A stretch of 64,000 nt of DNA, from contig NC_064679.1 of assembly GCF_023278565.1 (NCBI RefSeq), positions 1,922,001 through 1,986,000 on the forward strand, given 5' to 3'. Position 1 is the stretch's first letter, and the number at the start of each line of letters is the position of its first letter. The notes under the pieces were generated by a model. It ran no database searches and was not told where the DNA came from. It was given only the letters and a program-made list of their open reading frames with translations. The DNA comes from Colletotrichum lupini. Taxonomy: Eukaryota > Ascomycota > Sordariomycetes > Glomerellales > Glomerellaceae. A program made the translations under genes and the position numbers. Shown one piece after another: positions 59,040 to 64,000 of this stretch.

Positions 59040-62000
59040 TGCGGCAGATGGTGTTGAGGACGTGTGGAGCAGCCGTAGATCCGCAGGACGACCGAATACT
59101 GACTAGAGAGAGCTTGAGGGGGTGGACGGATTAGGTAGTTGATGGATTCACCAAAAATCGAGAGGCGGCTAGCTGGTGTTCCCGACAAATGAAAGTTGAA
59201 GAGATTGCGAGATGCTGGGGGGAGAGACAAGTGACGGGTGTATGATGAGAGGGATACCAGGGGAGCTTTGGCCAGGGATGGATGGATGGAGCTGTGGGTG
59301 ATCTGATGTCCAGACCTCTGGGGAGCGTGCCTCAATAGGGATGGTGCAAGACGGGGAAGACGGAAAGGGCTGCCTGCCAGACGGAGTTCTGTTTCGTTTC
59401 CTTCCCAAAGTTTTAGTTTTCTATCCAGCGAAGAGGCTGCTGCTTGCGGGAGGAAGTGAGCTCAGGAAACAGGGGTGACGATGGAAGAGGAGTGCGTCGT
59501 CGTGCGTAGGGTGGACCTGTGCGGGCAGAAGTGCGTTTCGATGGTTGCTTCCAGGTGAAGTCTAAAGTTAAGTTGGCGATGGAGAGGTAGGATGGATGAT
59601 GCAAGCCGGCAGGAGACCGAATGATGCAAGTCGAAGCAAGATCTAGATTGCCTTTTTTTCGTCTCTAGAAAGACAGTTCAAAAGGTAACGGTGGAAAAGA
59701 GAAAGCTTGAAGAAGTGAGGTAGGTGCCGAATGTCGATATTAAAGAGCCACCACCGCGTTCCGGGGACGTGTTTGCTGCAGGTGCTTGGGAAGGAGCAGG
59801 TACCCGATCCCAGCCAGGTTCGGTGGGAAAGGGGAAAGACCGTAGGACTATCCGTAAAGTACAGGACGGCAGGATAAAGAGAAAGGGGGTGGACCAAGGT
59901 AAGGTAAGGTCCCTTGCCTTATGGGAACCTAGGATCAAGAAAGTGCAAGTGCAATACCTATGATTGAGCCTTCTTCTTGTTCTTTGCAGTTCCAGGCGTG
60001 CAGGTGTGCCAGGTTCCTTCTGTTGGTGTGAGAGAATGTAGATGCGTGCCGGGTGCGTCGAGTTGATGCAAGGCAGCTGAGCACTGTCGTCTAAGCGGAG
60101 GGAACGTGAATCAACTGCTCCAGCTGGGGCGAGAACGTCTCAGAAAGAGGGAGGGACTGGCTGGTAACTGCAGGGTTCAGGTACCAGATCGTCTCTTTCC
60201 CTTTTCCGGTTCACCGTTTTGGTGAGGAAGGGCTCCGGGAAGTTTGAAGGTAAGAAGGCAAGGTAGGTACTTTCGCAGAAGAGGGAAACAGCCTTGGGCT
60301 CTGCAGTCTGGTGCACACCTTCCTCTACACCTTCGGTCTGTTGGTAAAAGGAAGGTAACGTGTAGTCAAGGTACCTTGCAGAAAGGGCAGGAACTGGGAA
60401 GCGTATCTGTGGAAACTTGAAGGGGCAGGCACAGAGTCGTTGTACGTCAGCCAGTCGGCTCCTTCCTCTCCCTGAAACCTGTACAGGCAAGGCAGGTAGG
60501 TACCTCGAAAATTCTCTCCCGAGATGTAATGGCCCAGCCAAGTCGCGCAGGCGTGGGGGGAATTGGCGGGGGAAATGGGCAAATGCGTGATGCAAATCTC
60601 CAAGCAACACACTCAGGTCTCTCCCGTAGTTTGTTTGCTGCTCGCCGTGCGTTGGTGCTCAGTAAGCTAAGGTAACAGTTGGCGCTGGGTGCTGAGGTGC
60701 TGTTCCTGTTGCTGACACTGCCAGTGCCGCTGTTGCTTGCTGAGAGCTTGCAAGATGCTTGTGTGGCGGCCGGAGCCGAAAATCGAGCAGAGTCTTTCGT
60801 GTAACACCAAACTGGACACGACACTCCCAAACCCGGGATGACAGGGACAGGGACGACGCGTCTCCAATTCTGCAGGAACTTCTCCTTGAGTCTCGCTCCC
60901 TCGTCTCAATTCGCCTCTTTCTTGTCGTCTATTTTGCGTTGCCTCAAACTTAAGGCAGTTTATGCTGGAACTCCGGACGGTCTTGTCCACAGGCTTCTCT
61001 GGTCGTCTCACTCTGTGCCGTTTGACAAGCCGCCCCCAAGAACAACGAAGAACGACCTTGGGCAACTATGCAATCGAGCTCGAGTACGCTGCGATATAGG
61101 ATTGTGACCCTTCTGTATTCAGTCGAATGCCGAAGGTGGTAGAGCTTTCGCTGGCTGAAGACGAAGCACAGAAGTGACGGAAACAATAAGAGAACGAAGG
61201 TCTCGAGGGCAGAAGTTCGTGTTACCCAAGCGCGGTGCTACGCTTCTCAGACCCCGGTCACCGTGTGTCCGTGGCAGGCGAGATACCCGGCAATCAATTA
61301 CACGCTGTCGATATCGCTGTAGCCTCCCGGTTGATGTCTGTTTCACTGGCTGATGATGGGTTTGTCGCTGATGTCGTTTGGCTTGATGCTGTCCAATGTC
61401 TAATGAATGAAAGAGAACAGGTAACGAATGAACATAGACGCTTTGCCTTGCGTACGACCAGCTCGATAGTAGATATTTAGATCAACTGTTGAGGTCTCTG
61501 TCTTGACTCAGATGCCCATCAAGGTTCCAGATGTTGCAAACACCTGGAATGAGACGCAAGAAAGGGGTGGATACACCAAGCTCCAGATGCCCAGGCCAAC
61601 GAACCGGCTGGTTTGCTTGTCCAACCTACGCACCCTGTCACGACCTGTCTGTCTGTTTCTCAACGCCGGCCAGGTGATGCCCCAAGCAACAACGAGACCG
61701 GTGTAGTGCGCTGGAAACGGCTTCACTCGTGCAAGCCAGCGTCGAATGATGGCGCGAGCGTATTCGCGGATCCGTGGGGATTTCGAAGGAAATGGGATTT
61801 CTTGCGGACGGGAGTTGCGGATCTTTAAACCATGTCGACTGCTCCGCCTGCCTCGGCCCATGATGCCTGGAGAGGCTCCCACCAACATCATGCACATTTG
61901 TTGCACAAGCCGCATTCCTAATTCATCATCTTCACTCACCGGACGGGTGCCTGGATTCATAAGCAAGAGGCGACGGCGAGCCCTGAAGGCTCCAGTACTG

Positions 62001-64000
62001 ACAAGAGCGCTTCGTATCTGACAGTCAATGGCGCTCGCCGAATCACTGGCCATCGTATTCACAGCCATGAGGCGCAAGGAACTCCGGCAAAGTCGCCATC
62101 CAGTTGTGTCTGCTTTTCCACCGACTACGCAACGGACTTCGCTCTGGCCGACGGCATTCCCAGTCAAACGGATGGATGTGGCATCCGTCACCATGCCCAT
62201 TGGCTTTCACACGAGAGTCACGAGAATACAAGTTGCTTCTTCTTCCATGCAACGCGGTATCTCGTTTTGACTCACAAGGCTACGGCTCGGCCGACGCTGC
62301 TTGAGTGAGGGTGGTTGTTCCGAACTTGGTGACGAGATGGATGCGTCGTTCTGCGTTCAGCAAACCGTAATAGAGACCTTGCATGTTCTTGTGCACCATC
62401 ACACCGGAGGACCCCAAACGACGATTGGTGTGGGAATCCCGAATCCTGGATTACCAAGATCCCCAGGTTCTCCCAGACGTGCAGCCTGCATATGCAGCAT
62501 GCACACGGCCAAGGTACTCTGTACAGATAGTTAAGTCCCGAGCACAAAGCCTTGCTCTCGTGAGCATCTCCGGCTATTAGGAATCCTGTCTCGGTGACAT
62601 GGCAGCACTCCCCAGGGGCACATTATCCAGATGCATCAGCAAATTTGGTCACGTCTCGCAGGTGCCTCATTTCTGCCTGCCTACGGATGCTTTCCTGCAG
62701 GTGGCACCATCACCAAGTCATCCGCTGATTTCTATCCAGGCAATGCAAGCCAAACATTTACCCACCTCTGATGCAGAGGCTATCCGGAGGCCTGAAAGAG
62801 CCGTAGCGCCTCAGCTCGGTGTTGACAACAACCTATCACGATTCTAGTCGGTAATCAATATCGAAAGCCACAGCACAGGGGGCAGAGCGGCTCGGATCCC
62901 CGGTGCTCGCTGAGCGCACGACCCACTGCCCCCTGTTGATATGCAAGGCACTGCCTGTCACTCCCCATCGACGGAATACCTACCTCAAGCCTCAAGGTCC
63001 TCAACTGATCAGGAATGCACCTCAGATCGCCAACCAGCCAGTGTTACCGTTGGCAACTTTGTTTGACTGGTTCCAGACCGCTAGCACCGCTTGTCAGGCT
63101 AAGGTGAACTATGTAAAATGAGTCTATGAATGGTAAATTACTGCGCACTTCCCACCATCAGCCAATCGTCTCCATGATGCTTACACACGGTACGTACCGC
63201 GCTGTTGGAGCTCACCATTCCGTAGTGCTTCGGAGCTTGAGCCTGGCGTCCGGATAGCTTCCGCCATCCCGCTGACAGCACGTCCCGGCCCCCAAATATC
63301 AACCTTCGCCAGAACAACCGTCCGCGTTGCAAAAACGTTGTGGCTGGCACTGGCAACCAACTTGTCGGGCGGTTTCTCGACGCCATGCTTTTTGCAGTCG
63401 TTGGACGGTAGACCTGGCCTGGCCACCCATCTCTCGACCGTCCATCCCGGGTATTGGATCTGAGCTGTCTCACCGCTTGTGATCTCTTGGTGGTATGAAC
63501 AGCAATATCTCGCATTACCCCTGGCAGGATTGCATGGGCATCCTGCTGCACCTTTGCTTACTAGCGCCCCATCTCCAGCGCCATGTTGGGGTTTGATGAG
63601 CCCAATCTGGATTCTCCTAAACTGGGCATTCAATTTTCTGCGTCAATGTAGCTAGCCACCGAGACCTAGTTGCCGAGGCAGAAATTCAACGTTGTTTGAC
63701 ATTTGCAGGCCAACACCACATTTCCAGATAGACACATTCGCAACCCATACTTGACCGGAAGATGGATATTGCTCTCTTAAGTTCATTTCGCCGACAATCG
63801 CAAACTTCCTTCCTACTCATCAATCCTAATGAGTACCGACCGTCGAACGTTCAGCGACTGCCACAGCTTCCTAGAAGCCTATCCTAGGCTCCGTTATTCA
63901 ACTCCTGGCCGACAATGCTGGTCCCCAGTGGGGCACACAAACATTGACGAAAAAGCAGGCCGAGAGCCGATGGGCAAAAAAGAATTTGATGTCAATCGCT
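59040..64000. other. Gene-free interval upstream of the ABC transporter
   Basis: About 5 kb with no supportable gene. A 230-codon minus-strand frame at 61508-62200 and shorter ones have no motif or splice support. The stretch 59700-60500 is rich in AAGGTA and GGTACC words and CT/GA tracts. The right edge may be cut inside another gene's flank. Confidence 0.4.

Noticed and set aside
61508..62200. 230-codon minus-strand open frame
   Set aside because: Arg/Ser-rich, with several competing frames in the same place, no domain and no splice context; likely chance in GC-rich DNA.

Overview
The window is nuclear DNA of a filamentous ascomycete. The genes have short introns (about 49-112 nt) with GTRNGY donors, CTAAC/CTGAC branch points and YAG acceptors. 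The gene families are typical fungal ones: HET domain, SAT4/PTH11-like receptor-like protein, Crh-type glucanosyltransferase, small secreted cysteine-rich proteins and a 26-residue copper-metallothionein-like peptide. Two blocks show strong repeat-induced point mutation (RIP): CpA/TpG is almost absent, TpA is in excess, and reading frames are lost. The metallothionein and the effector-like content suggest a plant-associated Sordariomycete, perhaps Colletotrichum-like. That placement is inference.

Layout. 1-2464: gene-poor, with a Pol III-like tRNA-derived unit near the left edge. 2465-4921: an aspartic protease and a small secreted protein (SSP1). 5007-17326: a Ty1/copia-type LTR retrotransposon complex destroyed by RIP, bounded by a 5-bp target duplication (GAAAG), with extra LTR copies, an inverted 5' fragment and a duplicated 3' end inside. 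18598-19361: a second small secreted protein (SSP2) with an un-RIPped solo LTR of the same family just upstream. 20313-29602: a HET protein, an unknown protein with an in-frame TAG, a four-helix membrane protein, the metallothionein and a SAT4/PTH11-like protein. About 31020-35610: a second RIP-degraded block flanked at a distance by a 35-bp inverted repeat. 36248-46872: a secreted flavoprotein, two more secreted peptides (SSP3, SSP4), a clan A-like glycoside hydrolase, a DUF3112-like seven-helix protein and a Crh-type GH16 enzyme. 46873-51134: gene-free, with a poly-G tract. 51135-59039: conserved housekeeping genes, namely a RING-CH E3 ligase, the SGT2 co-chaperone and an HMT1-type vacuolar ABC half-transporter that appears to be spliced to a disordered RG-rich tail. 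59040-64000: no convincing gene.

Functionally this is a 'two-speed' segment: conserved genes at the right, and secreted/effector-like and cell-surface genes mixed with repeats at the left. Two small secreted protein genes on either side of the retrotransposon block carry LTRs of the same family 85 and 129 bp upstream of their start codons. The metallothionein (cytosolic metal binding) and the HMT1-type transporter (vacuolar metal-thiol sequestration) both concern metal tolerance but lie 30 kb apart, so no cluster is claimed. Most multi-exon models were built by hand from splice signals and frame continuity; the smallest genes are the least certain. I found no clearly new multi-gene system. 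The strongest leads are the LTR/SSP arrangement, the RIP contrast between full and solo LTRs, and the HMT1 tail.
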